Shown: positions 26,702-35,956, counted from the first letter of the stretch. The stretch: DNA of 64,000 bases from Planctomycetota bacterium (GCA_016792805.1 JAEUHX010000058.1:140228-204227), one strand, 5' to 3'. Notes: generated by a model from the sequence alone, not told the origin. Numbers and translations are program-made.

Positions 26702-28909
26702 ATGTCTCACAGTTGGAAATTCTTCCGGATCGGCGGCTTCGATCAGGTTCGACTCGACAGCGCGACCGACATTACTTCTATTGACCAGCTCAACCAGAAA
26801 TTGTGGGCCGCCCTCGCCTGCCCGACCCGCGGGCTCGAGTTCGATTCGGCCACGCTGGATATTATTGATACTGACAAGGATGGCCGAATTCGCGCTCCGG
26901 AGCTGATCGCGGCGACGCGCTGGCTCGGCACGGTGCTGAAGGATGCCGGCGGCATCGTAAAGGGCGGATCTTCTGTGGCTTTATCCGCGATCAACGACAG
27001 CACGCCCGACGGCAAGGCCGTCCTCGCGGCGGCGAAACAGATCCTGCTGGATCTCGGGAAGAAGGATGCACCGTCGATCAGCCTCGACGACACGCTGAAC
27101 ACGGCGAAGATCTTTGCGAACACGAAGTTCAACGGCGACGGCGTCATCCCGGCCGAGGCGGCGGAGGACGACGCAACAAAAAAGGTCGTGGAGGACGTGA
27201 TCGCTTGCTACGGCAGCCTGCCCGACCGCAGCGGCAAGCCCGGCATCTCCCAGGAGAAGGCCGATCTCCTCTACACCGATTGCGCCGCGTTCGCAGACTG
27301 GCACAAAAAGGCCGAAGCCGACAGCGCCATCATGATTGTCGGCGCGAAGACAGCCGATGCCGCCGCGGCCGTGAGAGCCGTGCGGACGAAGGTCGACGAC
27401 TTCTTCGCCCGCTGCCGGCTGGCCTCCTATGACACGCGCGCCATCGCGGCACTGAACCGCAATGAGCAGGAATACCTCAATATTGCCGCGAAGGATTTGA
27501 GCATCGACGCGTGCGAGATCTCGGGCTTCCCGCTGGCGCGCATCGAAGCGGGCCGCGCGCTGCCGCTCGAAGGAAGCGTCAACCCCGCATGGGCCGGCGC
27601 AATCGCCGTGCTTCGCGACCACGCCGTGAAGCCGATTCTCGGCGAGCGGCGCGAGCTGACCGAGGCCGACTGGTCGGCGCTGAAGGCCAAGCTCGCTCCC
27701 TACGAGGCGTGGACAGCGTCGAAGGCGGGCGCCGCGGTGGAGAAGCTCGGCATCGCGCGCGTTCGCGAGATTCTGGCTGGAAAAGGTAAGGATTCGATCG
27801 CCGCGCTCATTGCCAAGGATCTGGAGCGCAAGCCGGCGGCCGATGCGATTTCGGCTGTGGAGAAGCTCGTGCGGTTTCAGCGAGACCTGTACAAGCTTCT
27901 GCTGAATTTTGTGAACTTCAAGGACTTCTACGACGGCGGAGACAAGGCCATCTGGCAGTCCGGCGTCCTGTACCTCGACGGCCGCAGCTGCGAACTCTGC
28001 ATTCGCGTCGAGGATTCCGGCAAGCACGGCACCTTCGCGGTGCTCTCGAAGTGCTACCTTGCATATTGTGATCTCGTCCGCAAGTCGACTGGCGAGAAGA
28101 TGCAAATCGCAGCGGCGTTCACCGACGGCGACTCGGACAACCTGATGGTGGGCCGCAACGGTATCTTCTACGACCGGCGAGGCAACGACTGGGATGCAAC
28201 CATTACAAAGATCGTCGACAACCCGATCAGCATCCGCCAGGCGTTCTGGTCTCCTTACAAGAAGCTGATTCGTTACATCGAGGAGCAGATCGCCAAGCGC
28301 GCCGCTGCCGCAGACGACGCCGCCAACAAGCGGCTTCAGGAGTCTGCCGATTCGATGGCGAAGTCCGCCGAAACCGGCGAAGCGAAGAAAAAAGAGGAGA
28401 AGAAGATCGACATCGGCGTCGTCGCCGCCTTGGGAGTGGCCGTCGGCGGAATTACGGCCGCGTTGGGCGCGCTGCTCCAGGCGTTCTTCGGGCTCGGGAT
28501 GTGGATGCCTCTCGGATTGCTCGGCCTCGTGATCCTCATCAGCGGCCCGTCGATGGTCATTGCTTGGCTGAAGCTGCGCCAACGCAACCTCGGCCCGCTG
28601 CTCGACGCCAATGGATGGGCGGTGAACACGCAGGCGAAGATCAATATTCCGTTCGGCAAGTCGTTGACCGGGATTGCGACGCTTCCGCCGGGCTCGCAGC
28701 GTGATCTCACAGATCCGTACGCTGACAGCAACAAGGGACGGAAGTGGTTCGTTACGACTCTCGTTCTCGCCTTGCTGATCGCTGCGGCCTGGTACTTCGG
28801 CCTCTTCCACCAGGTGCCGTTCCTTGACAATCTGCCGAAGTCCTCGTTTGTTGAGAACATGCAGAAAGCAGAGCAAGAGGACGCCGCCAAGAAGGCGCAG
28901 CCGAAGTAA
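26702..28909 (+). CDS. Conserved membrane protein with an N-terminal EF-hand, function unknown
   Basis: A 735-residue protein. The start is at the ATG at 26702 (MSHSWKFFRIGG), where protein-like sequence begins. Residues 56-67 (DTDKDGRIRAPE) are a textbook calcium-binding EF-hand loop, and a weaker FNGDGVIPAE follows near residue 142. The large middle part is soluble and mostly alpha-helical, with no known catalytic motif. A Lys/Glu/Ala-rich segment precedes two hydrophobic helices near residues 570-625, and another helix near residues 680-700 (VTTLVLALLIAAAWYF). I cannot assign a family, but the composition is that of a real, well-conserved gene. It is flanked downstream by repeat copy C and stands alone as a transcription unit. 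Confidence 0.75.
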   Translation: MSHSWKFFRIGGFDQVRLDSATDITSIDQLNQKLWAALACPTRGLEFDSATLDIIDTDKDGRIRAPELIAATRWLGTVLKDAGGIVKGGSSVALSAINDSTPDGKAVLAAAKQILLDLGKKDAPSISLDDTLNTAKIFANTKFNGDGVIPAEAAEDDATKKVVEDVIACYGSLPDRSGKPGISQEKADLLYTDCAAFADWHKKAEADSAIMIVGAKTADAAAAVRAVRTKVDDFFARCRLASYDTRAIAALNRNEQEYLNIAAKDLSIDACEISGFPLARIEAGRALPLEGSVNPAWAGAIAVLRDHAVKPILGERRELTEADWSALKAKLAPYEAWTASKAGAAVEKLGIARVREILAGKGKDSIAALIAKDLERKPAADAISAVEKLVRFQRDLYKLLLNFVNFKDFYDGGDKAIWQSGVLYLDGRSCELCIRVEDSGKHGTFAVLSKCYLAYCDLVRKSTGEKMQIAAAFTDGDSDNLMVGRNGIFYDRRGNDWDATITKIVDNPISIRQAFWSPYKKLIRYIEEQIAKRAAAADDAANKRLQESADSMAKSAETGEAKKKEEKKIDIGVVAALGVAVGGITAALGALLQAFFGLGMWMPLGLLGLVILISGPSMVIAWLKLRQRNLGPLLDANGWAVNTQAKINIPFGKSLTGIATLPPGSQRDLTDPYADSNKGRKWFVTTLVLALLIAAAWYFGLFHQVPFLDNLPKSSFVENMQKAEQEDAAKKAQPK

Positions 28910-29041
28910 GCCGCGCTTTGTTTGCTCGAAAGGTCGCGTCGAGTTCTGCACGTGGCTAGCTACAGCTGCGGCGTGCAACCTCGGCGCGATCGCTGCCGGA
29001 GTCAGCGCGGGCGGGAGTTCCTTGTGGGACTCTCGCTCGGA

Positions 29042-29115
29042 GGACGTTTCAAAGGTCATCCGAGCTGCGCGCGCGCCTCGTCGCGCTCGCATTTCGGAGC
29101 ACTTCTGAAACGTCC
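29042..29115 (+). repeat. Inverted-repeat (MITE/REP-like) element, copy C
   Basis: A 74-bp element between two genes, with ends GGACGTTTCAAAGGT and ACTTCTGAAACGTCC that match as inverted repeats at 13 of 15 positions. It differs from copy B at 10 of 74 positions. It lies 45 bases before the GTG of the symporter gene, so any promoter of that gene must overlap or lie beyond it. Confidence 0.8.
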
Positions 29116-29160
29116 CCTACTCTCTGCGGGCGCGATCCCCAATCGAGGCGGGAGGCTGAG

Positions 29161-30540
29161 GTGAGCTGGGTCTTCGCGGGAGTGCTGGCGTATCTGCTTG
29201 TGCAATTTGCGATCGGTGTGTTTGTATCGCGAAAAGTAGCAAGCCAGAGTGATTACTATCTGGCGGGCCGGCGGCTCGGCCCCGTCCTCGCGGGCTCGTC
29301 GATGTTCGCGACCTGGTTCGGCGCCGAGAGCTGCGTCGGCGCTGCGGGCCATGTGTATGAGAGCGGGTTTGACCGCATGACGGTGGAGCCGTTCGCCTAT
29401 GGCGCCTGCCTGTTATTGCTCGGCGTTTTCTTTGCAATCCCGCTCTGGAAGTCGGGAGCCACCACCCTCGCCGACCTATTTGCGCAACGTTACTCGGGCA
29501 GCGTCTCCCGCATCGCAGCAGTCCTTCTCATCCCCACGTCGATCCTCTGGGCGGCCGCACAGATCCGTGCCTTCGGACAGGTGCTGGCATCGGCAAGCAC
29601 CCTCTCCGTGGAATGGGGAATGGGGATCGCAGCGCTAATTGTGATTCTTTACACGGGCGTGGGAGGGCTGCTCGCGGACGTCGTGACCGATTTCGTCCAG
29701 GCGATCTGTCTCCTCGTGGGACTTGCGGTTGTGCTCTTTGGCGTCTGCACCACGGTGGGCGGTGCCGACCGCGCCTGGGAGCTCGCCTGGGTGCCGCGCA
29801 CCGCGCCGTCGGCGGCCGCCTCGTGGACTGAAGTATTGGAGGCCTGGGCAATTCCGATCTGTGGATCCGTCGTGGCCCAGGAGGCTGTCTCGCGGTCGCT
29901 CGCATGCCGAGCGCCGAGCGTCGCCCGCGGTGCCGCGTTGAGCGGCGGTATCCTTTACCTCTTCGCAGGAAGCATCCCCGTATTCTTGGGTTTGGTGGGA
30001 GCCCACGCGATTCCCGGGCTCGACTCCGGGCAGATCCTGCCGCGGCTCGCGCAGGAGCACCTCGGCACCTTTGGATTCATACTTTTCTCCGGCGCCCTGA
30101 TCTCGGCGATCCTCTCGACGGTCGACTCGACGCTGCTCGTCTCTTCGTCGCTGATCGCTCGCAATCTGCTGTTCACCTCGGGTGAGCCGAGCGATGCCAA
30201 GAAAGGGCTGCTCGTGGCAAGGGCCGGCGTCGTCGGTTCGGGAGCCGCGGCCTGGGGGCTCGCTCACTATTCCGAGGGCGTCTCTGATCTTGTGGAGCAG
30301 GCCTCAGGCTTCGGAAGCGCCGGCATTCTCGTATTGGTTGCATTTGGGCTTTTCTCACAATTTGGCGGCCCCCTGGCAGCACTCGCATCCCTCACCGTCG
30401 GATCGGCACTCTGGGGCTGGGGGCGCTATTTCGGCGGAGAGACGTCCCACCCCTACCTCTGGTCGCTCGCGGGCGCGTTCGGAGCCTTCGTGCTGGCGGG
30501 GCTTCTCGAGCGTCGGCAGCCGCGCGCAGTAGGCACTTGA
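29161..30540 (+). CDS. Sodium:solute symporter family (SSS) protein
   Basis: A 459-residue integral membrane protein with a GTG start and about 12-13 predicted helices. SSS family signatures include SDYYLAGRRLGPVLAGSSMFATWFGAES near residues 30-57, GGLLADVVTDFVQAICLL near residue 165 and the sodium-site region ILSTVDSTLLVSSSLIARNL near residue 320. It should import a small organic solute with sodium. The substrate (sugar, carboxylate, amino acid) cannot be told from sequence. It is a single gene with repeat copy C just upstream. Confidence 0.88.
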   Translation: MSWVFAGVLAYLLVQFAIGVFVSRKVASQSDYYLAGRRLGPVLAGSSMFATWFGAESCVGAAGHVYESGFDRMTVEPFAYGACLLLLGVFFAIPLWKSGATTLADLFAQRYSGSVSRIAAVLLIPTSILWAAAQIRAFGQVLASASTLSVEWGMGIAALIVILYTGVGGLLADVVTDFVQAICLLVGLAVVLFGVCTTVGGADRAWELAWVPRTAPSAAASWTEVLEAWAIPICGSVVAQEAVSRSLACRAPSVARGAALSGGILYLFAGSIPVFLGLVGAHAIPGLDSGQILPRLAQEHLGTFGFILFSGALISAILSTVDSTLLVSSSLIARNLLFTSGEPSDAKKGLLVARAGVVGSGAAAWGLAHYSEGVSDLVEQASGFGSAGILVLVAFGLFSQFGGPLAALASLTVGSALWGWGRYFGGETSHPYLWSLAGAFGAFVLAGLLERRQPRAVGT

Positions 30541-30714
30541 CGAGGGGGGAGTCGCGAACCGGCTGCCGCGAATCGACGCGGGCTCGATCTTCCAGCGGGG
30601 CGCCATTCGGCGACCTGCTCGGACACGACGGGGGACGCCCCGTGCTTTCTCTCGGCCTATCACGTCGGCGTCCTCCGTCCCGAGCGTTCTCACCGTGGAT
30701 GGTGGATCGCAACC

Positions 30715-31782
30715 ATGTCGACCTCTTCCCTCTCGTTCCAAGCCGTCGGCCTTGCGGCCGGCGCCGCGCTCGCCCTCGGCGCGATCACGTTCACGCCGGC
30801 TGCCCCCGCCGCGCCCCCGATGTTTCATGTGGAGGTGCTGCCGCTTCCTCTCTTCCAACCTGGCGCCGTTCCGACGTGTATGAGCGCCGAAGGCGTCATC
30901 GCAGGACATTTCACCGATGACCCATGGAGCCCGACGGCGCAGCCGGCGGCCGTCACACCCAAGCGCACGCAGATTCTCACAAAACCATTCGACTCATTGA
31001 ACTTCGCGCTCGGTATCGGGCATCCCGACCTCGTGGTCGGATCGAGCGCAACGATGCCTGTTGCCTGGCTGAAGGGTCATCCGCAAATCCTCTCTCCCGT
31101 GGCCGGACTGGTGAACGGCGCCGCGCACGGCGCGACGCGCCACGGACGTATTTGTGGCACTCTCTATAATGATCTTGTGGGAACCCAGATCCCCGTGGTG
31201 TGGCCGAGCCTGACGGGAACGGGCGCACTGCTGCCCATCGGAACCGCCACTCAGGGGGCGGCGTTCGCGATCAATGAAGCCGGGATGATTGCAGGCATTC
31301 TCCAGGGCGGCTCGATTGTAAACTTCGAAGCCGCCCGCTGGGACGACCCGCTCCTTCCTCCCACGCTGCTGGGGCGGCTTCCTGGCGCCATGAACAGCGA
31401 AGTCGTTGCCATCAGTGGACGGGGCGATTGCGCCGGCCGATCGAGCTTCCCCGATTTCAGCACCGAGGCGGTCTTACACATCCGTCGGTCAAACTCCTTG
31501 GTCGGTCTCGGCAAGCTCGGCGGCAACTATAGCTCCGCCTTCGGCGTGAACTCGTCGCGGCAAGTCGTGGGGACCTCCAGCTCCGCGTCGGGAGAGCCCC
31601 ACGGCTTTCTGTGGCAAGATGGCACAATGCACGATCTCAACCATCTCATTCAGTCGACGAGCGAGCCGATCCTCTACATCGAGAGCGCTGTTGCGATTCA
31701 TGAGACCGGTGAGATCGCTGCGATGGTGCGGACTGCGGGATCCTCGGGATCCGTGATGCGCATGGCGATTCTGAAGCCGTAG
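30715..31782 (+). CDS. Secreted HAF-repeat protein
   Basis: A 355-residue exported protein with an N-terminal hydrophobic signal (residues 8-35) followed by repeats with the HAF-type pattern: CMSAEGVIAGHF, AINEAGMIAGIL, AISGRGDCAGRS, GVNSSRQVVGTSS (followed by PHGFLW) and AIHETGEIAAMV. These are thought to form a beta-propeller in extracellular proteins. It is related in style to the product of 9853-11214 but lacks that protein's C-terminal beta domain. The gene is followed by a clear terminator. Function unknown. Confidence 0.75.
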   Translation: MSTSSLSFQAVGLAAGAALALGAITFTPAAPAAPPMFHVEVLPLPLFQPGAVPTCMSAEGVIAGHFTDDPWSPTAQPAAVTPKRTQILTKPFDSLNFALGIGHPDLVVGSSATMPVAWLKGHPQILSPVAGLVNGAAHGATRHGRICGTLYNDLVGTQIPVVWPSLTGTGALLPIGTATQGAAFAINEAGMIAGILQGGSIVNFEAARWDDPLLPPTLLGRLPGAMNSEVVAISGRGDCAGRSSFPDFSTEAVLHIRRSNSLVGLGKLGGNYSSAFGVNSSRQVVGTSSSASGEPHGFLWQDGTMHDLNHLIQSTSEPILYIESAVAIHETGEIAAMVRTAGSSGSVMRMAILKP

Positions 31783-31815
31783 GCGCTTCACCCGCAGGTT
31801 GAGTGCGGGCTCGTT

Positions 31816-31849
31816 GAGGCGCGTAGCGCAGGCTGCGCGCCTCTTTTTT
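31816..31849 (+). terminator. Intrinsic terminator between convergent genes
   Basis: GAGGCGCG (31816-31823) pairs perfectly with CGCGCCTC (31836-31843), and six Ts follow. It ends the HAF-repeat transcript. The U-tract almost touches the stop codon of the convergent polyketide synthase gene at 31851. Confidence 0.85.
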
Positions 31850-31850
31850 A

Positions 31851-32903
31851 TTACCACTGAAGCAGCAGGAGCTCCGAGCAGAATCCGGGCCCCATCGCGA
31901 GCATCATCCCGTTCGAACCCTTCGCTGGACGGCGGGATGCCATCGTCTCCTCGAGAATGAGCATGAGCGACGCACTCGAGAGATTGCCCGCGCGGCGCAG
32001 GCTGCTCCAAGACACGGCGAGATCCTCGTCCGTCAGACCAAGCCCGTCGCGCATCGCGGAGAGCACCTTGGGCCCGCCGGGGTGGCACACCCAGGACGCG
32101 ATTTGTGAGCGCGAGAGACCATGGTCTTTGAGGAACGCGTCCACATCTCTGGGAAGATACTCGCGCGCGACGGACGGCACGGCAGGGCTGAGCACAATTC
32201 GAAAGCCGTCGGTTCCGATGTGCCAACCCATCACTTCTTCGGTATCCGGGTAGAAGACGGAGCGCGTTGCGCGGACCGAGGGTCCGTCGCCTTCGCGGCG
32301 TCGTTCGCCGGCCACGACCGTCGCACTCGCGCCGTCTCCGAAAAGCCCCGTGGAGATGAGGTTCGCCATCGATCGATCGCTTCGCTGAAGCGTAAGCGAG
32401 CAGAGCTCAATCGTAAGGGCGACGGCGATCTGGTCCGGGTAAGCCTTCACATAATCTGCTGCACGCGCGATTGTGGCGGCGCCCGCCACGCAGCCAAGCC
32501 CGAAAAGTGGCATCCGTTTGACGTCGGGCCGCATGCCGAGCCGATTGATGAGACGTGCATCAATGGACGGGCTCGCGAGCCCGGTCACCGTCGAGAAGAA
32601 GAGGGCATCGACCTGGCGCGGCCGAAGACCTGCGCGGTCGAGCGCCCGCGAGATCGCCTGCTCGCCGAGGTCGATAGCGCAGCGAATGTACGCATCATTG
32701 AACTCGCTGAAGGTCCTCAGCTTCGCATACTCCTCCAGCGGCAGTGCCGTGTGGCGCGATTCCACCTGTACGTTGGAGTGGAGCAGCTGCATGCGGCGCA
32801 CCGCCTCGGGGTCGTCGGCCCACTCCCGCGCGAGGTATTCGACGAGTGCCGATTGGCTGTAGACGTGGCGAGGGAGAGCGGAAGCAACAGAAGCGATTCT
32901 CAT
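31851..32903 (-). CDS. Type III polyketide synthase
   Basis: A 350-residue chalcone/stilbene-synthase superfamily enzyme. It condenses an acyl-CoA starter with malonyl-CoA units without an acyl carrier protein, typically giving alkylpyrones or alkylresorcinols. The catalytic triad is visible: Cys138 in LFGLGCVAGAAT, His274 in CHPGGPKVL and Asn307 in RAGNLSSAS. FGDGASATVV is also typical. The start ATG at 32903 overlaps the stop of the upstream methyltransferase (ATGA). It is the last gene of a five-gene minus-strand operon. The product is predicted to be a fatty-acyl-derived pyrone, resorcinol or quinone, by analogy with BpsA-type bacterial enzymes. The chain length is not deducible. Confidence 0.93.
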   Translation of the reverse strand: MRIASVASALPRHVYSQSALVEYLAREWADDPEAVRRMQLLHSNVQVESRHTALPLEEYAKLRTFSEFNDAYIRCAIDLGEQAISRALDRAGLRPRQVDALFFSTVTGLASPSIDARLINRLGMRPDVKRMPLFGLGCVAGAATIARAADYVKAYPDQIAVALTIELCSLTLQRSDRSMANLISTGLFGDGASATVVAGERRREGDGPSVRATRSVFYPDTEEVMGWHIGTDGFRIVLSPAVPSVAREYLPRDVDAFLKDHGLSRSQIASWVCHPGGPKVLSAMRDGLGLTDEDLAVSWSSLRRAGNLSSASLMLILEETMASRRPAKGSNGMMLAMGPGFCSELLLLQW

Positions 32904-33637
32904 GGCAGCCTTGGCAACAGATAGGGAACTCGTCTTCGGTATCGCTCGAAGCGCTCGCCGAAGTACCGGCGATATCGCTGCTCTTTGTGGACGGGTCCGA
33001 CGACACAATAGATCGTCCATGAAAGAGCGAGCAAAAGGCGGTCGAGCGTCAGCGTGGGGCCGGTCCAGAGGGTGGCCGCAAAAGCGAGGTAGATTGGCTG
33101 ACGGCAGTAACGGAAAAGCCCCGTCTCGGGCATCGGGCCATAGCTCGGCTTGCGGCCGCGGAAGACGGCGCTCCAGCCGGCGAATCCCGTTTGGACGCTG
33201 GCGCCGCCATCGATGATCGCCCGCGCCAGAAGAACCCAGCTCAGCGCAAAGGCAACTCGAGACACCCAGAGCGCGACGCCGTGCGCTTCCCACAAAAGGA
33301 TCCCCGTCGGAGACCACAAAAGAAAAACGGCGCCGAGCTGGAGGCTCGCCACGAGCGCATACATCGTCGTCACGAGGTCGCCGCCGAGCCCCGACGGTGC
33401 GAGGCGCGCGAGCAGCGCGCGTCCACGGGAGCTCAGGAGCCAGGAATGCAAGATGGGGAACTGCAATAATAGCGCAAGATTCCATGCGGCCGAAGAGAGG
33501 CCGCGCGCCGGCCCGAACCCAAGCCGCATCCCGTCGTAAAGCGACAGAACCATCAGGATGATGGCGGCACCGAAGGCGAGATGGGTGACCGCACCGAGCA
33601 AGAGCGCGTAGATCCGGACGGGAGCGCTCGGCGTCAT
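32900..33637 (-). CDS. Isoprenylcysteine carboxyl methyltransferase-like membrane enzyme
   Basis: A 245-residue integral membrane protein with several TM helices. The C-terminal ICMT/PEMT-type signature is present as LFRYCRQPIYLAFAATLW and HKEQRYRRYFGERFERYRRRVPYLLP, which forms the S-adenosylmethionine site. The start ATG at 33637 is supported by a strong AAGGAGG a few bases upstream and overlaps the previous stop (ATGA). Members next to type III polyketide synthases, such as Bacillus subtilis BpsB/YpbQ, O-methylate alkylpyrones. The same role is likely here by context rather than by sequence alone. Confidence 0.85.
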   Translation of the reverse strand: MTPSAPVRIYALLLGAVTHLAFGAAIILMVLSLYDGMRLGFGPARGLSSAAWNLALLLQFPILHSWLLSSRGRALLARLAPSGLGGDLVTTMYALVASLQLGAVFLLWSPTGILLWEAHGVALWVSRVAFALSWVLLARAIIDGGASVQTGFAGWSAVFRGRKPSYGPMPETGLFRYCRQPIYLAFAATLWTGPTLTLDRLLLALSWTIYCVVGPVHKEQRYRRYFGERFERYRRRVPYLLPRLP

Positions 33638-34335
33638 GGCGCCTCCTTCACAAAAAGCGCGCTGTAGCCCACCGACAGATCGTCGCAAGGCTCGAGCTCG
33701 ATAGCCCAGCTCGCGATCGTCGACAGCAGCTTTGGCCGCTCTCCCAGGAGCCGCAGGCAGACGAGCCCGCGGGCTTCCGCTTCCGAGCGCAAAACATCGG
33801 GATCCACAAAAAGCTCCGGGTCGTGCGTCCCAGGCGGAATCAGACGCACTGTCTCGGCCACAGCGACTGCTAGAAACCGCGCCTTGCGCGTGCGGTTCAC
33901 TGTGTTGATGTATAGGAAGCCGCCGCGTCGAAGTACGCGCGCCGCTTCACTGAGCAGTTGCCCACGCGCTTTCACATGTTCGACGACGTCTGCGAGGATC
34001 ACAATATCCGCACATCGATCCTGCAGTGGAAGCTCAATGAGGTCGGCGGCGAGCCACCGAGTCTCGGTGCCTCCGTGCTCCTGCGCCTGCCGCAGGCTGG
34101 CACGACTTCGGTCTACTCCGACGACCCGCGCCCCCATTTGTGAAAGTGGCACCGAGAGCAGCCCTCCACCGCACCCGAGGTCGAGAACGATGCTCTTGGG
34201 AAGGTAGGGCCCCAGCCACTCGCGCAGAATGCGGACTCGAAGCCCATGGATGCGATGGAGTGAGCGAAACGCGGGAGCAGTGGGGTTCCACCAGTCCAAT
34301 GCGTTGCGCTCATAGAGATCGGGGTCGTTTCGCAT
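33634..34335 (-). CDS. UbiG-like class I SAM-dependent methyltransferase
   Basis: A 233-residue Rossmann-fold methyltransferase. Motif I is VLDLGCGGGLL near residue 50, motif II-like ADIVILADVVEHV near residue 108 and motif III LRRGGFLYINTVNR near residue 134. The N terminus (ERNALDWWNPTAPAFRSLHRIHGLRV) closely follows the pattern of ubiquinone O-methyltransferases (UbiG/Coq3), which act on the phenolic oxygens of polyprenylated rings. In this operon it likely methylates the polyketide-derived ring. It overlaps the next gene by four bases. Confidence 0.88.
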   Translation of the reverse strand: MRNDPDLYERNALDWWNPTAPAFRSLHRIHGLRVRILREWLGPYLPKSIVLDLGCGGGLLSVPLSQMGARVVGVDRSRASLRQAQEHGGTETRWLAADLIELPLQDRCADIVILADVVEHVKARGQLLSEAARVLRRGGFLYINTVNRTRKARFLAVAVAETVRLIPPGTHDPELFVDPDVLRSEAEARGLVCLRLLGERPKLLSTIASWAIELEPCDDLSVGYSALFVKEAP

Positions 34336-34347
34336 GGCGCGGCACGC

Positions 34348-34770
34348 TCAGCGCAAAGACACAGAACGAAGTGTCAAGCTTCCCTGTTCCGACTGAATCC
34401 TCAGATGTCCCGGCGCTGCGAGAGCAAGAGCGGGCGCGGCGTCGTCGAGGAGAAGGCGTCCCTCTTCGAGCCTCCACCGGCCCGAGAGCGTTTGGAACTC
34501 CGGTCGCGCACCCTGCAGCACCAGCGCCGCGCCGGAGTAGGATCCATCCCTGGAAAAATGATACTCAATTCTCCAGACGACCTCGGCCATTTCGCCCTGG
34601 AGCTCCACGGACTCAAAGAGCCCCTCGAGCTGTGACGCCGCGGCCTGCGTCCACTCGAGCTGGAGCGCAGGCGACTCGATCGCCCGCTTCTCCGCCTCGA
34701 GAACGCTCGGAGAGATACAGCTCGGGAGCGCTGCCACACCCGCGAGAGCGAAAAGAAGCCTAGCGCGCAC
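34348..34770 (-). CDS. Small lipoprotein of unknown function in the polyketide operon
   Basis: A 140-residue protein with a GTG start and a lipoprotein signal (LLFALAGVAALPSC, lipid attachment at the cysteine near residue 18). The mature part looks beta-rich, with alternating hydrophobic residues (WRIEYHFSRDGSYSGAALVL), suggesting a small beta-barrel or sandwich that could bind a hydrophobic ligand. It overlaps the YceI gene by 11 bases and precedes the methyltransferase by 12. I recognise no family. The position suggests a role in handling the lipid-like product at the membrane. Confidence 0.7.
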   Translation of the reverse strand: MRARLLFALAGVAALPSCISPSVLEAEKRAIESPALQLEWTQAAASQLEGLFESVELQGEMAEVVWRIEYHFSRDGSYSGAALVLQGARPEFQTLSGRWRLEEGRLLLDDAAPALALAAPGHLRIQSEQGSLTLRSVSLR

Positions 34771-35956
34771 GAGCCGCCTCCCTGGGCTCGGCGGCGCCCG
34801 CCCACCGAGCTCGGAGTTCCAGCCAGATTTGAACTTCCTCGTCCATGGAGATGAGCCCGAGCTTGCTCGGGACCGGCACGCCGTAATCCGGCAGCCGCAC
34901 CTTCGCCTGTCCGGAGATGGAGAGCCGGTGGCTTGCGTCGGTCGACACTTGGACGGGAATCACAAATTCTCGCGACACGCCGCGGATCGTCAGCTTTCCC
35001 TTCGCATCGCCCGCGAACTTCGAACCTCGCGCTTCAATGGACTTCGGCTCGAATCCGAGCCACTCAAAGCGAATGTTGGGGTGTTGCGCCGTGTCGAGAT
35101 GCTTGCGCATCTCCAGGTCTCGATCGTCGAGGCCGGTCTGGAGTGCAGCCGCCTCGGCGAAAATCTCTCCTTCGCAGTCCTCCTCCGGCCGACCGAGGCA
35201 CGCTTTCAGCTCGCCCCGGACTTTCGTGCAAGCGCCGGAGAAATCGTGAAGAGTACTCTTCGCATCGAAGCCGACGCGTGACGCGGACTCGAGGATCACA
35301 AATCGCTGCGCCTTCTCGAGGTCGAAGCTTTGGGACGGGAGCTGGAACGTAAGAAATCGCTTTCCGCTCGTCACAGGCAAGGCCGGCGGAGACGACCCAC
35401 GCTCAGGCAGCGGCTCCGCCGCGGAACTCCCCGAGGCTGGCGCGTCGAGCCGTGCAAGCTCCGCGCGCTCCTGGGCTTCTCGCTGAAGCGCCTCGAGGGA
35501 TTTCGCCAACGCCGCCTCACGCTCCGAACGGGTTGCGAGCGCATCCTTGAGGCCCGCACCGATCTGTTGCACCGCTTCGGCGAGGCGAGCCTGCGACTCG
35601 GCGCCGGCGAGCGCGGTGACGCGCCGGTCCAGAGCTGCGATGGCCTCCCGAAGTGCCACGGCCTCTTTCTGTAAGGAATCCGCTTGCGATTGTGCGCTCC
35701 GATCAAATTCGTCGCTGAGCCCCTGGAGTGCGGTGCCCGTGCGCTCGGAGAGAGCGCGCAGATCGGCCTGCATCAATCGCAGGTCCTCAGACAGAAGTGA
35801 AACAGAAGCTGTGAGTTTCTCACCCTCGCGGGTCCCGTCGGACGGCGAAACAACCACCGTGACGCGGTCCTTCACCACAGCGAGAGCCGCTGCGGAAGTG
35901 ACAAAAATCAAGCCTAGGGCGAGCCATCCGGCCCACAGAAATGCTTTCGATCTCAC
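34760..35956 (-). CDS. Membrane-anchored coiled-coil protein with C-terminal YceI domain
   Basis: A 398-residue protein. The GTG start at 35956 has GAAGG six bases upstream. A single N-terminal TM anchor (residues 6-28) is followed by a long Ala/Glu/Leu-rich coiled coil (about 48-165) and a Pro/Ser linker. The YceI domain (about 205-385) includes VGFDAKSTLHDFSGACTKV, LTIRGVSREFVIPV and DYGVPVPSKLGLISMDEEVQ. YceI-family proteins are lipocalin-like and bind polyisoprenoids or amphiphilic lipids in the periplasm. It is the first gene of the polyketide operon, so it may carry the product or its precursor. Four cysteines in the domain could form disulfides. Confidence 0.85.
   Translation of the reverse strand: MRSKAFLWAGWLALGLIFVTSAAALAVVKDRVTVVVSPSDGTREGEKLTASVSLLSEDLRLMQADLRALSERTGTALQGLSDEFDRSAQSQADSLQKEAVALREAIAALDRRVTALAGAESQARLAEAVQQIGAGLKDALATRSEREAALAKSLEALQREAQERAELARLDAPASGSSAAEPLPERGSSPPALPVTSGKRFLTFQLPSQSFDLEKAQRFVILESASRVGFDAKSTLHDFSGACTKVRGELKACLGRPEEDCEGEIFAEAAALQTGLDDRDLEMRKHLDTAQHPNIRFEWLGFEPKSIEARGSKFAGDAKGKLTIRGVSREFVIPVQVSTDASHRLSISGQAKVRLPDYGVPVPSKLGLISMDEEVQIWLELRARWAGAAEPREAARAR

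Noticed and set aside
26981..29092. 703-residue open frame opposite the EF-hand protein
   Set aside because: An antisense frame produced by GC-rich third positions. The plus-strand frame has a proper start, an EF-hand and TM helices.
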